DNA of 64,000 bases from Sphingomonas asaccharolytica NBRC 15499 (GCF_001598355.1 NZ_BCYU01000003.1:1-64000), one strand, 5' to 3'; shown: positions 9,198-16,742, numbered from the stretch's first letter. The notes: generated by a model from the letters alone, not told the origin. Numbers and translations: made by a program.

Positions 9198-9404
9198 ATC
9201 GCGTCTCCCTGCGAATCGATGGGGCAGGGGCTTTACGGCAAAGGGCGGGTCTTGAAGCAAGGGCCTTGCCAACTATATCTCGAAAGTGCGGGGGAGATAT
9301 GTCCGCCGCGCACTCCCAAAAATTCAGCACGAAAAGTCAGGCGATCGCTCTGCGGGGCGGTCTGGTGACGACCTCTCGTGACGCGCCGGACAATGTCGGC
9401 CCAG

Positions 9405-10139
9405 TTACCGTTGCGTTCCCAGCAGCTCGCCCGCACCCAGCCGAGCGTACACCGTCTCGACATCCTCGCGGTCCACATCCCGTCGCGCTGCCGACGCCAT
9501 CTCGGGCCACATCCGCAATGCTGTGATCAGCCGTTTGCGTGCCGTCCGCCATTGCATCCCATGCGCGTGCGCCAGTTGCACGAACGACTGGTCGCTCAGG
9601 ACCATGTCGAGCACCATCGCCCGCGGCCGTGGGATTGCCTCGCACCATGCGCGATAGGCGACCTCCATCCGTATTCGTTTCAACGATTCGACCAGCTGAT
9701 CTCGCCCCGAATTGGCGAAGTCGACACGCGTTTCCAGCGATACCGACCGTATCGATCCGGCGCGCCGGATGCGCTCTGCCACGTCGGCAATCTCTTGGGC
9801 CGCGGCGCGCTCGTCCGCGCTGATCTTGCCCAGCCGCTCCATCCGGTGGAGCGGCGATTGCCGCCGCCGCTCGGGCAGCGCGTTCGCCTTTTCGTGCGTC
9901 TCCGGCGTGCCTTCATTCTTGTGCCGCCACCGCGCGATCATTGCCTCGTGCCGTCGTTCCGACTCCTCGCGCCGGTGCAGCGCGGCGGCGAGACGGTGGG
10001 CAGCATCGGGCTGCTGCTCGCGTTGTGGGAGCGCGGCCAATCGTCGTGCGGCACTGGCGCGGATCATCGCGAGCCGGTCTTCCGCGCCACTCTCAGCGCG
10101 CGGGCTCGCCCGCCGGATCTTCGGATTGCTATCCGCCAA
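9405..10139 (-). CDS. Phage-associated hypothetical protein with HTH-like C-terminus
   Basis: 244 aa. TTG start at 10139 is supported by CAGGAGA eight bases upstream. The N-terminal 110 residues are Arg/Ala/Glu-rich and probably helical. The C-terminal half (from about 150) is more conserved-looking, with RAWCEAIPRPRAMVLDMVL and then SFVQLAHAHGMQWRTARKRL, which reads as an HTH able to bind DNA. I do not recognise a named family. By position between the repressor region and the structural genes it could be a late-gene regulator. The 207-bp gap to the monooxygenase (9198-9404) shows nothing convincing. Confidence 0.6.
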   Translation of the reverse strand: MADSNPKIRRASPRAESGAEDRLAMIRASAARRLAALPQREQQPDAAHRLAAALHRREESERRHEAMIARWRHKNEGTPETHEKANALPERRRQSPLHRMERLGKISADERAAAQEIADVAERIRRAGSIRSVSLETRVDFANSGRDQLVESLKRIRMEVAYRAWCEAIPRPRAMVLDMVLSDQSFVQLAHAHGMQWRTARKRLITALRMWPEMASAARRDVDREDVETVYARLGAGELLGTQR

Positions 10140-10187
10140 CGTCTTTTCTCCTGATAAATTCGGTGTCTGATTTGACCGGCGCGGCGG

Positions 10188-10388
10188 CTATCCGGTTTGC
10201 ATTTCGGTTGTCGGCGTGGGCCGGAGGGATGCGGGGACAATGCCGCCGTAGATCGGATCGGGATGGTCGCAGAGCGGGCATCCACATTCCGCGCACTTCG
10301 TTTGCGGCCCGTCCTTTGGCGATTGGCTAGAGCGGGCGGAGCGAGCAGGGCTGGTCATCGACAAGAAATTGGACATATTGTCCAACAT
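10188..10388 (-). CDS. Small Cys-rich hypothetical protein, divergent from HTH gene
   Basis: 66 aa from the ATG at 10388; an internal ATG at 10376 lies inside the operator at 10369-10385 and would give 62 aa. No Shine-Dalgarno is seen before either. The centre has CAECGCPLCDHP, two CxxC-like pairs with His, so a small metal-binding fold is possible. It ends 48 bp before the next leftward gene. It is transcribed away from the HTH gene, and the operator over its start suggests control by that protein. Coding status is uncertain because of the short length. Confidence 0.45.
   Translation of the reverse strand: MLDNMSNFLSMTSPARSARSSQSPKDGPQTKCAECGCPLCDHPDPIYGGIVPASLRPTPTTEMQTG
10369..10385. promoter_or_regulatory. 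Operator-like inverted repeat O1
   Basis: TTGGACA-TAT-TGTCCAA is a perfect 7-bp inverted repeat with a 3-bp spacer. It lies over the start of the leftward small gene. Its right flank, CATATCA, is shared with O3 at 10788-10794. It is one of four related sites around the HTH gene. Confidence 0.7.
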
Positions 10389-10408
10389 ATCAATCGTCAA
10401 TTGGTGGT

Positions 10409-10436
10409 TTGATATGAGGCGATGTCATGGTACAAT
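10409..10436 (+). promoter_or_regulatory. Sigma70-type promoter of the HTH gene
   Basis: TTGATA (10409-10414), a 16-bp spacer and TACAAT (10431-10436) are close to the sigma70 consensus. The expected start of transcription, six to seven bases on, falls on the A of the ATG at 10443, so the mRNA would be leaderless. O2 covers the -10 element. Confidence 0.6.
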
Positions 10437-10444
10437 TTGTCCAT
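10428..10444. promoter_or_regulatory. Operator-like inverted repeat O2 (imperfect)
   Basis: TGGTACA-ATT-TGTCCAT keeps the ACA-N3-TGTCCA core of O1 but has three mismatches in the left arm. It overlaps the -10 element and the start codon of the HTH gene, which suits autorepression with weaker binding than O1 and O4. Confidence 0.5.
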
Positions 10445-10769
10445 GACCGATCCGATCACGCCCGAGGAGTTCGATGCTCTTTACATCGCTAGGGTGAAAG
10501 CGCTCCGCCAGCTCAGGGGGATGACGGCTGGACAGATGTCGACTCTGCTCGGCGTGCCGGCCGAACGCTATCGCAAATACGAATCGCGCACGCCGATGCC
10601 CCACGCGCTGATGGAGCAATTTGCCTTGATCACGGGCGTGTCGGTTGAGTTTCTTCTCACCGGACGGCGCGTGGCTGGGAAGGGGCCTTATCCTGACGTA
10701 CCCGGTCCGCATATGATCGAAAAATGGCGCGCCGACCAACGGAGTAGGGATTTACGAAAACACGGCTGA
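10443..10769 (+). CDS. Cro/CI-type HTH transcriptional regulator
   Basis: 108 aa from the ATG at 10443; an in-frame ATG at 10422 would add seven residues and has GAGG only two bases upstream. I prefer 10443 because the promoter predicts a leaderless start exactly there. The HTH_3 fold spans about residues 10-70: VKALRQLRGMTAGQMSTLLG for the first helices, then VPAERYRKYESR as recognition helix and FALITGVSVEFLLTG after it. The tail is short and basic, with no protease or dimerisation domain, so it is Cro-like or an XRE regulator. Four 17-bp inverted repeats flank it: O1 and O2 upstream, O3 and O4 downstream. The natural inference is an autoregulator that also controls the genes on both sides. 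Confidence 0.85.
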   Translation: MTDPITPEEFDALYIARVKALRQLRGMTAGQMSTLLGVPAERYRKYESRTPMPHALMEQFALITGVSVEFLLTGRRVAGKGPYPDVPGPHMIEKWRADQRSRDLRKHG

Positions 10770-10770
10770 T

Positions 10771-10787
10771 TTGGCCAGATTGTCCAT
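10771..10787. promoter_or_regulatory. Operator-like inverted repeat O3
   Basis: TTGGCCA-GAT-TGTCCAT matches the O1 pattern with two arm mismatches, and the following bases CATATCA repeat the right flank of O1. It begins at the stop codon of the HTH gene, upstream of the next rightward gene. Confidence 0.6.
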
Positions 10788-10837
10788 CATATCACCGTGC
10801 CTCGGATTCGGTATTCGCCAATCCCTATGTTGAATAG

Positions 10838-10854
10838 TTGGACAATATGTCCCA
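10838..10854. promoter_or_regulatory. Operator-like inverted repeat O4
   Basis: TTGGACA-ATA-TGTCCCA has the full left arm of O1 and a right arm with one mismatch. It lies 40 bp upstream of the TTG start of the next rightward gene and so could control it. Confidence 0.65.
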
Positions 10855-10893
10855 TTTATGCCGCTCGCCGTCTTTCGTCGTGGAGAGCCATAA

Positions 10894-11352
10894 TTGCCGC
10901 CTGCCGCTCTTCAGCTCTCGCCCGACCTCCATCCCGAAAGCGTACGTCTGCTCGCGATCGATTGCTGGACTGGTGACCCGGCGGTTGCGGCGTTGATCGA
11001 TGCGGCTCGCGCCCTGATTCCGATAGCGGAGAGGCTACGTGATCTGTGTACCCGGCGTCCCTCGGTCGACCGGCTGATCGCCGACGAAATCGGCCTGCTC
11101 GTTTGGGAAACGATCGAAACGGGACGGGTCAATGTCTGGCAGCGAGAACCGCGAGCCAGCGGCGTGATCGGCGCGATCTGGACAGAGCTGGAAAGCCTGC
11201 GCACGCGCTGGATAGCCGCGCGCTTGCAGTTCGAAGGGTTTTCGCCGGCCGCGCACGACATCGGGCCGTGGTACGATCGATTGCAAGCGCTCGAAGAGGA
11301 AGCGCCGACGGTGGCAATGTTATGGAGATCGCCCGCACGTGCGGTAGTCTAG
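10894..11352 (+). CDS. Hypothetical protein at the tRNA-proximal end of the phage region
   Basis: 152 aa. TTG start at 10894 with GGAGAG upstream. The sequence is Ala/Arg/Leu-rich and mostly helical in appearance, with several Trp (for example AIWTELESLRTRWIAARL). I recognise no domain, signal peptide or membrane segment. O3 and O4 lie upstream, which suggests it belongs to the regulon of the HTH protein. It ends 38 bp from the tRNA-Ala gene, so it is the last gene on this side of the element. Confidence 0.6.
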   Translation: MPPAALQLSPDLHPESVRLLAIDCWTGDPAVAALIDAARALIPIAERLRDLCTRRPSVDRLIADEIGLLVWETIETGRVNVWQREPRASGVIGAIWTELESLRTRWIAARLQFEGFSPAAHDIGPWYDRLQALEEEAPTVAMLWRSPARAVV

Positions 11353-11390
11353 CTACGCTGATGCTGAGCATCCGATCTGACATGGGCGGC

Positions 11391-11466
11391 TGGTGGAGCT
11401 GAGGGGAATCGAACCCCTGACCTCTGCAGTGCGATTGCAGCGCTCTCCCATCTGAGCTACAGCCCC
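11391..11466 (-). tRNA. tRNA-Ala(CGC)
   Basis: A full 76-nt cloverleaf can be folded, with encoded CCA. The acceptor stem GGGGCTG pairs with CAGCTCC and contains the G3-U70 pair that identifies alanine tRNAs. The anticodon stem CTGCA/TGCAG encloses ATCGCAC, giving anticodon CGC for GCG codons. The T arm reads AGGGGTTCGATTCCCCT. Its 3' end faces the phage region, making it the likely attachment site. Confidence 0.95.
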
Positions 11467-11506
11467 GCCCACGCCGCAAGAGCGCTTCCGCCCTTGGGAG
11501 CGCGAG

Positions 11507-11535
11507 CCTCTAGCGACCATTTTCCGGCTTTGCAA
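11507..11535 (-). promoter_or_regulatory. Promoter of tRNA-Ala
   Basis: On the minus strand TTGCAA (11535-11530), a 17-bp spacer and TAGAGG (11512-11507) sit about 40 bp upstream of the tRNA 5' end. The -35 is fair and the -10 is modest. Confidence 0.5.
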
Positions 11536-11620
11536 CACGCGGTTTGCCGCGTTGGTCGAACGGGTCGCGCCGAGCCGCCGGACAACCTCGTTAACCTGCG
11601 TCAAGTGGCCGCTGAATCGC

Positions 11621-11646
11621 GGAACTGGCGGGCTTTGTGTCCCGTT
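11621..11646 (+). promoter_or_regulatory. EcfG-type general stress promoter
   Basis: GGAAC (11621-11625), 17 bp and CGTT (11643-11646) match the GGAAC-N16/17-CGTT consensus of the alphaproteobacterial general stress sigma factor EcfG. It is 70 bp upstream of the ATG at 11717. Confidence 0.65.
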
Positions 11647-11716
11647 TAAGAGGGCAGGCGGGCGCGGTCCCCCCTTTCCGCGCCCGCCGTCCAAACGCGA
11701 TGAGAGGACCCGCCAG

Positions 11717-12712
11717 ATGGCATATGAACGCTACCCCCGCGGCAATTCGCTGCAAGGCGATTATTACGCACCCGGCGACGACGATTACGGCCGCGATTAT
11801 GGCTCCGGCCAGGACCACACCTATACAAGCGCGCGCGAATATGAGGCCGCCGGCATGATCGGCCCGCGCCGTGGCCCGGATCGTGATCGCGACGATTACG
11901 ATCGCGGCTATTACAGTCAGGGCCGCAGCCCGAACTTCGCCAATCGCGGATACGATTATGGCTCCGGTCCACGCTATCGTGGCGGCTACGCGTCCGACCG
12001 CTTCTCCGATATCGGCCGCCGCGACGACGATCGCGATTACGGTCGGCCAGACACGTATCGCGGCCGGCGCAACGCGGGCGCGGGCCGTGGATATGATCGC
12101 GATCCACGCGACTATAGCTATGAAGACCGCAACTTCTTCGCACGTGCCGGCGACGAGGTGCGATCGTGGTTCGGCGACGAAGAGGCCGAGCGTCGGCGCG
12201 AAGCGGACCAGCGCTACGATCAGCGTTATGGCGGCGATGGTGGCTATCGTGGCGACCACGACTATCACAGCTGGCGCGCTGGCCAGATCGCCGCGCTCGA
12301 CCGCGATTATGACGAATATCGCCGTGAGAACCAGCAGCGGTTTTCCAACGAATTCGGCAGCTGGCGCAACGAACGCCAGACCCAGCGATCGAGCCTGCAG
12401 CGCGTCACCGAGCATATGGACGTGGTCGGTTCCGATGGCGAGCATATCGGCACGGTCGACAAGGTGCGTGGGGATCGCATTCTCCTGACCAAGAGCGATC
12501 CCGACGCTGGCGGGCGCCATCATTCGATCCCGTCGCGCTGGATCGACCGGGTCGACGACAAGGTAATCGTGCGCAAGACGGCCGAGGAAGCCAAGGCGCA
12601 TTGGCGCGACGAAGAGCGAAGCGCCTTCTTCGGCGGTGACAGCGCCGGCCGCGATCAGGAGGAAGGCGGCGACGGCCGCATCCTCAACCGCAGCTTCTCG
12701 GGCACGTACTGA
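11717..12712 (+). CDS. DUF2171 protein with disordered Tyr/Arg/Asp-rich N-terminus
   Basis: 331 aa, ATG at 11717 with GAGAGGA upstream. Residues 1-140 are low complexity, rich in Tyr, Arg, Asp and Gly, and probably disordered. A segment near 145-165 reads RAGDEVRSWFGDEEAERR, a motif I know from small stress proteins of this group. A helical region follows. The C-terminal DUF2171 domain (about 235-300) begins EHMDVVGSDGEHIGTVDKV and is PRC-barrel-like. The function is unknown; DUF2171 proteins are often stress induced. The EcfG promoter and the strong terminator downstream make it a single-gene stress unit. Confidence 0.8.
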   Translation: MAYERYPRGNSLQGDYYAPGDDDYGRDYGSGQDHTYTSAREYEAAGMIGPRRGPDRDRDDYDRGYYSQGRSPNFANRGYDYGSGPRYRGGYASDRFSDIGRRDDDRDYGRPDTYRGRRNAGAGRGYDRDPRDYSYEDRNFFARAGDEVRSWFGDEEAERRREADQRYDQRYGGDGGYRGDHDYHSWRAGQIAALDRDYDEYRRENQQRFSNEFGSWRNERQTQRSSLQRVTEHMDVVGSDGEHIGTVDKVRGDRILLTKSDPDAGGRHHSIPSRWIDRVDDKVIVRKTAEEAKAHWRDEERSAFFGGDSAGRDQEEGGDGRILNRSFSGTY

Positions 12713-12733
12713 GCAAGCGGTAAGCGTAAGGGT

Positions 12734-12767
12734 GGGGCTCGGACGACACGGTCCGAGCCCCATTTCT
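12734..12767 (+). terminator. Rho-independent terminator after the DUF2171 gene
   Basis: GGGGCTCGGAC (12734-12744), a 6-base loop and GTCCGAGCCCC (12751-12761) form a perfect 11-bp stem followed by ATTTCT. It may also serve the convergent citrate synthase homologue. Confidence 0.85.
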
Positions 12768-12775
12768 ATGTTCGC

Positions 12776-13909
12776 TTAGTGACCGTTCCCAAGAGCGTCG
12801 GTCGTCAATCCTTGATACCGGGCTCGTGGCCGGATCACCGCACCGCTGGCCGATTGTTCGATGGCGTGCGCCGCCCATCCTACCCCGCGCGCGGTGGCGA
12901 ACAGCCGGAACGGCGCGTCGGCAGGCAGGTCAGCGGCGACCGTCATCGCAAGCAAGGCGAAATCGATATTGGGCAGCGCCTCGGTTGCATCCACGACAGC
13001 GTTGCGCAGTTCGGTCAGCATGGGATCCAGCGTCACTAGCGGCAACAGGGCGGCGGCGCGCGGATCGCCATGCGGATAGAGTGGGTGGCCGAACCCCGGC
13101 AAACCGTGGCCTGCTGCCAACCACCGGGCCACCGCCATATCGACGCCGTTCGCTTTGGCCTCCGCCGCGAGTGCGCTGAGTGCGGCGCCGGCACCGCCAT
13201 GTTTCGGCCCCGACAACGTCGACAGTCCCGCCATCAGGCACGCCGCCATCGGCGCTCCGGTCGACGCAGCGATCCGCGCCGCAAAGGTCGAAGGGTTGAG
13301 TTCATGGTCCGCGAGCAGCACCAGCGCGCGTCGAACGAGGTCGGTGCCCGTCGCATCGAGCGACCAGCCACGCGCCAGCCGTTCGTGTATCGCTCCGTCG
13401 CCCGCCGCACCAAACGTGCCGGCGATCGCCGCGACCGCTACGGACGCTTCCTGAGCGAGTTTGGCGGGCGCTCGTCCGATCATCGGCTTGGCGCCCGCGA
13501 TCAGCGCCGCCAACGCGCGGAAGGGATCGCCATCGCCAGCCGCCGCCGGAAACACCGCCACTGGCTGTTCCCATAACATTGCGGCGATCTCCTCCAACGT
13601 CGCGTGATCGGCCAGTTCGGTCGCACGGCGCCCGCGAAAGACCAGTTGCCCGTGCGCCACGGTCGAAATCCGCGTCGGGATCACTGGCTCGCCCCACGCC
13701 ATGGCCGATGCCGCGATCGACGCGGTGCGCCGCCCCCGCGCGCGCCGCTTGGTCAGCGCCAGAATGTCGTCGCCGCGATATTCGCTGCGCCGCGGATCGA
13801 CCGCGTCGGCGCGGCGCTCGATCAAGCCGCGACTGACATAGGCATAGAGCGTCTGCGGTCGGACTCCCAACGTGACCAGCGCCTCGTCGCGCGAAAGCCA
13901 TTCCTGCAT
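12776..13909 (-). CDS. Citrate synthase homologue with N-terminal HTH domain
   Basis: 377 aa, ATG at 13909. Residues 1-60 form a MerR/excisionase-like HTH (WLSRDEALVTLGVRPQTLYA, then RRSEYRGDDILALTKRR). Residues 70-365 are citrate synthase fold with His202 in ADHELN, the SGPKHGG loop at about 234-239, His275 in GFGHPLYP and Asp316 in NIDFAL. The arginine that normally follows the second catalytic His (GHR) is Pro276 here, so citrate binding is probably altered. HTH-citrate-synthase fusions are known in proteobacteria but their role is unclear; a DNA-binding sensor or the partner of the divergent homologue at 13989 are both possible. The two genes share a 79-bp promoter region. Confidence 0.85.
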   Translation of the reverse strand: MQEWLSRDEALVTLGVRPQTLYAYVSRGLIERRADAVDPRRSEYRGDDILALTKRRARGRRTASIAASAMAWGEPVIPTRISTVAHGQLVFRGRRATELADHATLEEIAAMLWEQPVAVFPAAAGDGDPFRALAALIAGAKPMIGRAPAKLAQEASVAVAAIAGTFGAAGDGAIHERLARGWSLDATGTDLVRRALVLLADHELNPSTFAARIAASTGAPMAACLMAGLSTLSGPKHGGAGAALSALAAEAKANGVDMAVARWLAAGHGLPGFGHPLYPHGDPRAAALLPLVTLDPMLTELRNAVVDATEALPNIDFALLAMTVAADLPADAPFRLFATARGVGWAAHAIEQSASGAVIRPRARYQGLTTDALGNGH

Positions 13910-13939
13910 GATTGATTCACTTGATCAAGATTGATTCGC
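13910..13939. promoter_or_regulatory. Operator-like repeats between the two citrate synthase homologues
   Basis: GATTGATTCAC (13910-13920) and GATTGATTCGC (13929-13939) are direct repeats 19 bp apart. The palindrome CTTGATCAAG (13920-13929) lies between them. The location in the 79-bp divergent promoter suits binding by the HTH-bearing citrate synthase homologue. Confidence 0.5.
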
Positions 13940-13988
13940 AATCGCGACGAGACCATCTGAGCTGCGTCACGTCAAGGGAGTTCGGCTG

Positions 13989-15056
13989 ATGAATAGCGGT
14001 TTGGAAGATGTCGTCGCCGCGGAGACGGTGCTGTCCGATGTCGATGGTGAGGCAGGGCGGCTGATCATCCGCGGCCATCCGTTGGAAGCACTGGCGGGCC
14101 GCTGGACGTTCGAACAGGTCGTGCATTTGCTATTCGATGGTTTCTTCGACGACCTGCCCAATCCCGATCGCTTGGCCGCAATGCTGGGGCAGGCGCGTGC
14201 CGACGCGTTCGAGCGCGCCCGTCCGTTACTGCCGCTGCTGGCGGAGCTATCCGTTTATGATGCAATGCGCGCGGCGCTCGCGCCGATGCCGGACGGCGTT
14301 ACGCTCGACGACGCGTTGCGCCTGATCGCAGCACCCGCAGTGCTGATTCCCGCCTTGCTCCGTCAATCTGCAGGACAGGACCCGATCGCACCCGGTCCAT
14401 CCCGCGGCCATGCCGACGACGTAGTACGGATGCTCGGCCGCGATACCGGCGGTGCGGCGCTCGACGCCTATCTGGTGACGGTCAGCGACCACGGCCTCAA
14501 CGCGTCGACCTTCGCGTCGCGCGTCGTCGCGTCGACCCAGGCCGGGCTGACGTCGGCTGTGCTGGCGGGGCTGGGCGCGCTCAAGGGCCCGCTCCATGGC
14601 GGCGCGCCCGGCCCGGTGAGCGAAATGCTCGACGGTATCGCGGCGGAAGGAGACGCACAGACCTGGATCGACCGCGCACTCAATCGCGGCGAACGGCTGA
14701 TGGGCTTCGGCCACCGCATCTACCGTGTTCGCGATCCGCGCGCCGATGCCTTGAAGGCGGCCCTCCACATGCTCGACCGTGTCGGTGGCCGATTGGAATT
14801 CGCCGAGCAGGTCGAACGCATCGCGCTCGTCGCCTTGCGCCAGCGCAAGCAAAGCCGCGTCATCGAAACCAATGTCGAATTCTACACCGCCTTGCTGCTC
14901 GAAGCAGTCGGCTTTCCCAAGGAAAGCTTCACCGGCGTTTTCGCGATGGGCCGCGTCGTCGGCTGGATCGCGCATGCCCGCGAACAGGCGCTGACCGGAC
15001 GCCTGATCCGGCCCAAGTCGACCTATATCGAGGAGGGCAGGGCGCGAGCGGCTTAG
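13989..15056 (+). CDS. Citrate synthase / 2-methylcitrate synthase family protein
   Basis: 355 aa, ATG at 13989 with AAGGGAG upstream. It condenses acetyl- or propionyl-CoA with oxaloacetate in this family. Catalytic residues visible are His168 in SDHGLN, His242-Arg243 in GFGHRIYRVRDPRA, and Glu297 in NVEFYTALLL where many citrate synthases have Asp. LKGPLHGGA (about 198-206) is the family loop. At 355 aa it is shorter than the hexameric type I enzyme, and no other tricarboxylic-acid gene is near, so a 2-methylcitrate or specialised role is possible. It is divergent from an HTH-bearing homologue and ends overlapping the convergent oxidoreductase gene by 4 bases. Confidence 0.85.
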   Translation: MNSGLEDVVAAETVLSDVDGEAGRLIIRGHPLEALAGRWTFEQVVHLLFDGFFDDLPNPDRLAAMLGQARADAFERARPLLPLLAELSVYDAMRAALAPMPDGVTLDDALRLIAAPAVLIPALLRQSAGQDPIAPGPSRGHADDVVRMLGRDTGGAALDAYLVTVSDHGLNASTFASRVVASTQAGLTSAVLAGLGALKGPLHGGAPGPVSEMLDGIAAEGDAQTWIDRALNRGERLMGFGHRIYRVRDPRADALKAALHMLDRVGGRLEFAEQVERIALVALRQRKQSRVIETNVEFYTALLLEAVGFPKESFTGVFAMGRVVGWIAHAREQALTGRLIRPKSTYIEEGRARAA

Positions 15057-16078
15057 ACCGCGACCTCGGCCCGGGTGGCAGCGCTGCGCAGGCCGGCGTC
15101 GAGCATTTCCATCACCGCGATCGCTTCGTTCGGCGGAACCGGGTTTGGCCCGTCGCCGCGAATCGCGGCAGCGAGCGCCAGCCAGAACATCCGATAATCG
15201 CCACGTTCGTTGGGTACGGATAAGGTGGCGCCGTCCTCGCCGATCGTCAGCGTGCCTTCGATCGGATCGAGTCCCCAATCGCCGCTTCCCGGCGCGCGAC
15301 CGGCGAGCGTGGCGGCTTCCTGTGGATCGCTGCCATGCTTGATCCAACTCGCGCGTGTGCCATGCACCGCGAAGCGCAGACCGTACTGCGCGGCAAGCTT
15401 GGTGGCGTGCAGGATCACGCGGCGTTTCTCGTAACGCAACACGGCATGGAAATAATCGGGCGACGGCGAGCCGTCGCGTAAGGTCGCCAGGTCGAGGCTG
15501 ATTCCTTCGGGTCGCCCGAACAGCACCAGCGCCTGGTCGACCAGATGCGGCCCCAGGTCGAGCCAGGCACCGCCTTCGCGCGCTTCTTTCCACAGGCCGG
15601 TCGGCGCTGGGCGCCAACGATCGAAATGGCTTTCCAGCTGGACGATCTCGCCCAACGCACCTTCCGCGATCAGCCGCTGCAGCGTTCGAAAATCCGCGTC
15701 CCAGCGGCGATTCTGGAATATCGTCACTTGCTTGCCCGCCGCTTCGCCGGTCACCGCAACGCGGCGCGCATCGGCCAGGTTGGCGGCGAACGGCTTGTCG
15801 ATCAGCACATGCTTACCGGCGCCCAGTGCCGCGATCGCGTGCTCGGCGTGAAGAGCATCGGGGCTGGCGACGACGACGAGGTCGATACCGGGTTCGGCCA
15901 GCAGCGCCGCGACATCGGGCACTACACGCATATCGGGCAAGTCGGCCTGCACCTTCTTCGGATCGCGTGTGACGATCGCCCGCAACGCCATGCCGGGCGT
16001 GGCGCGGATATAGGGAGCATGGAATGCCCGGCCTGCAAGGCCATAGCCGATCACGCCGACACCGATTTCCCGCATCAT
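15053..16078 (-). CDS. Gfo/Idh/MocA family oxidoreductase
   Basis: 341 aa from the ATG at 16078 (GGCGGAG upstream); an ATG three bases later is the alternative. The NAD(P)-binding Rossmann fold starts at once with VGVIGYGLAGRAFHAPYI. The IDKPFA motif near residue 95 carries the family catalytic Lys, and GGAWLDLGPHLVDQAL around 175 carries the His. These enzymes oxidise or reduce sugars and inositols; YdgJ-type members also show the AFHAP sequence. The substrate cannot be told. No operon partner is present and it converges on the citrate synthase gene. Confidence 0.88.
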   Translation of the reverse strand: MMREIGVGVIGYGLAGRAFHAPYIRATPGMALRAIVTRDPKKVQADLPDMRVVPDVAALLAEPGIDLVVVASPDALHAEHAIAALGAGKHVLIDKPFAANLADARRVAVTGEAAGKQVTIFQNRRWDADFRTLQRLIAEGALGEIVQLESHFDRWRPAPTGLWKEAREGGAWLDLGPHLVDQALVLFGRPEGISLDLATLRDGSPSPDYFHAVLRYEKRRVILHATKLAAQYGLRFAVHGTRASWIKHGSDPQEAATLAGRAPGSGDWGLDPIEGTLTIGEDGATLSVPNERGDYRMFWLALAAAIRGDGPNPVPPNEAIAVMEMLDAGLRSAATRAEVAV

Positions 16079-16226
16079 TGTCGCTCCGCCACAACCTCGA
16101 TCGCCGCCGCCTATGTCGGATTGATACCCATGGCTCAAGCTACGCCTGGCGGATGGCGAGCCAGACCGCCGATGTAACCCCGAGCCGGCCCGCTTCGAAC
16201 CTGTCGCGCAATCGACGAGGGATAGC

Positions 16227-16742
16227 ATGCTCACAAACCTCTACGCCGCGACGACCCGCGGGCTTTCCGCGCGCTGGGCGCCGATTCCGCTCCGGCTGAT
16301 CGTCGGATACGGTTTCCTCGAACACGGCCAGGCCAAGCTGGGGCGCGGCGTCGGCGCCTTCGCCCAAATTCTCCAAGCATTGGGCATGCCGTTTCCCGAT
16401 CTGCTCGCCTGGGGGGCGGTTCTGGTCGAGATGATCGGCGGTGTGGCGATTCTATTGGGTGCGTTCGTCGCATTTGCCAGCGTTCCGATGGCTATCGTCC
16501 TGCTGGTTGCTATCTTCACCGTGCATCTCCCCAACGGGTTCAGCTCGATCAAGCTGCAGTCGGTCGATGGAGGCGGCGCGCATTTCGGCCAGCCGGGCTA
16601 TGAAACCGACCTGCTCTACCTCGCGGGCCTCGCGACGTTGGTCCTTGGAGGTGCCGGCCGGTGGTCGGTCGATGATCTGATCGAGCAGCGATCGACCGCT
16701 GCTCGCAAGCTGTTCGGCAGATTTCGACACAATCGTCCCTAA
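16227..16742 (+). CDS. DoxX family membrane protein
   Basis: 171 aa, ATG at 16227. About four membrane segments are visible, starting with PLRLIVGYGFLEHGQAKL, then LLAWGAVLVEMIGGVAILLG, VPMAIVLLVAIFTVHLP and LLYLAGLATLVLGGAG. This order and the early GYGFLEHG are typical for DoxX/DoxD-type proteins of the inner membrane, some linked to thiol redox or oxidative stress. It stands alone between the oxidoreductase and a small uncertain gene. Confidence 0.85.
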   Translation: MLTNLYAATTRGLSARWAPIPLRLIVGYGFLEHGQAKLGRGVGAFAQILQALGMPFPDLLAWGAVLVEMIGGVAILLGAFVAFASVPMAIVLLVAIFTVHLPNGFSSIKLQSVDGGGAHFGQPGYETDLLYLAGLATLVLGGAGRWSVDDLIEQRSTAARKLFGRFRHNRP

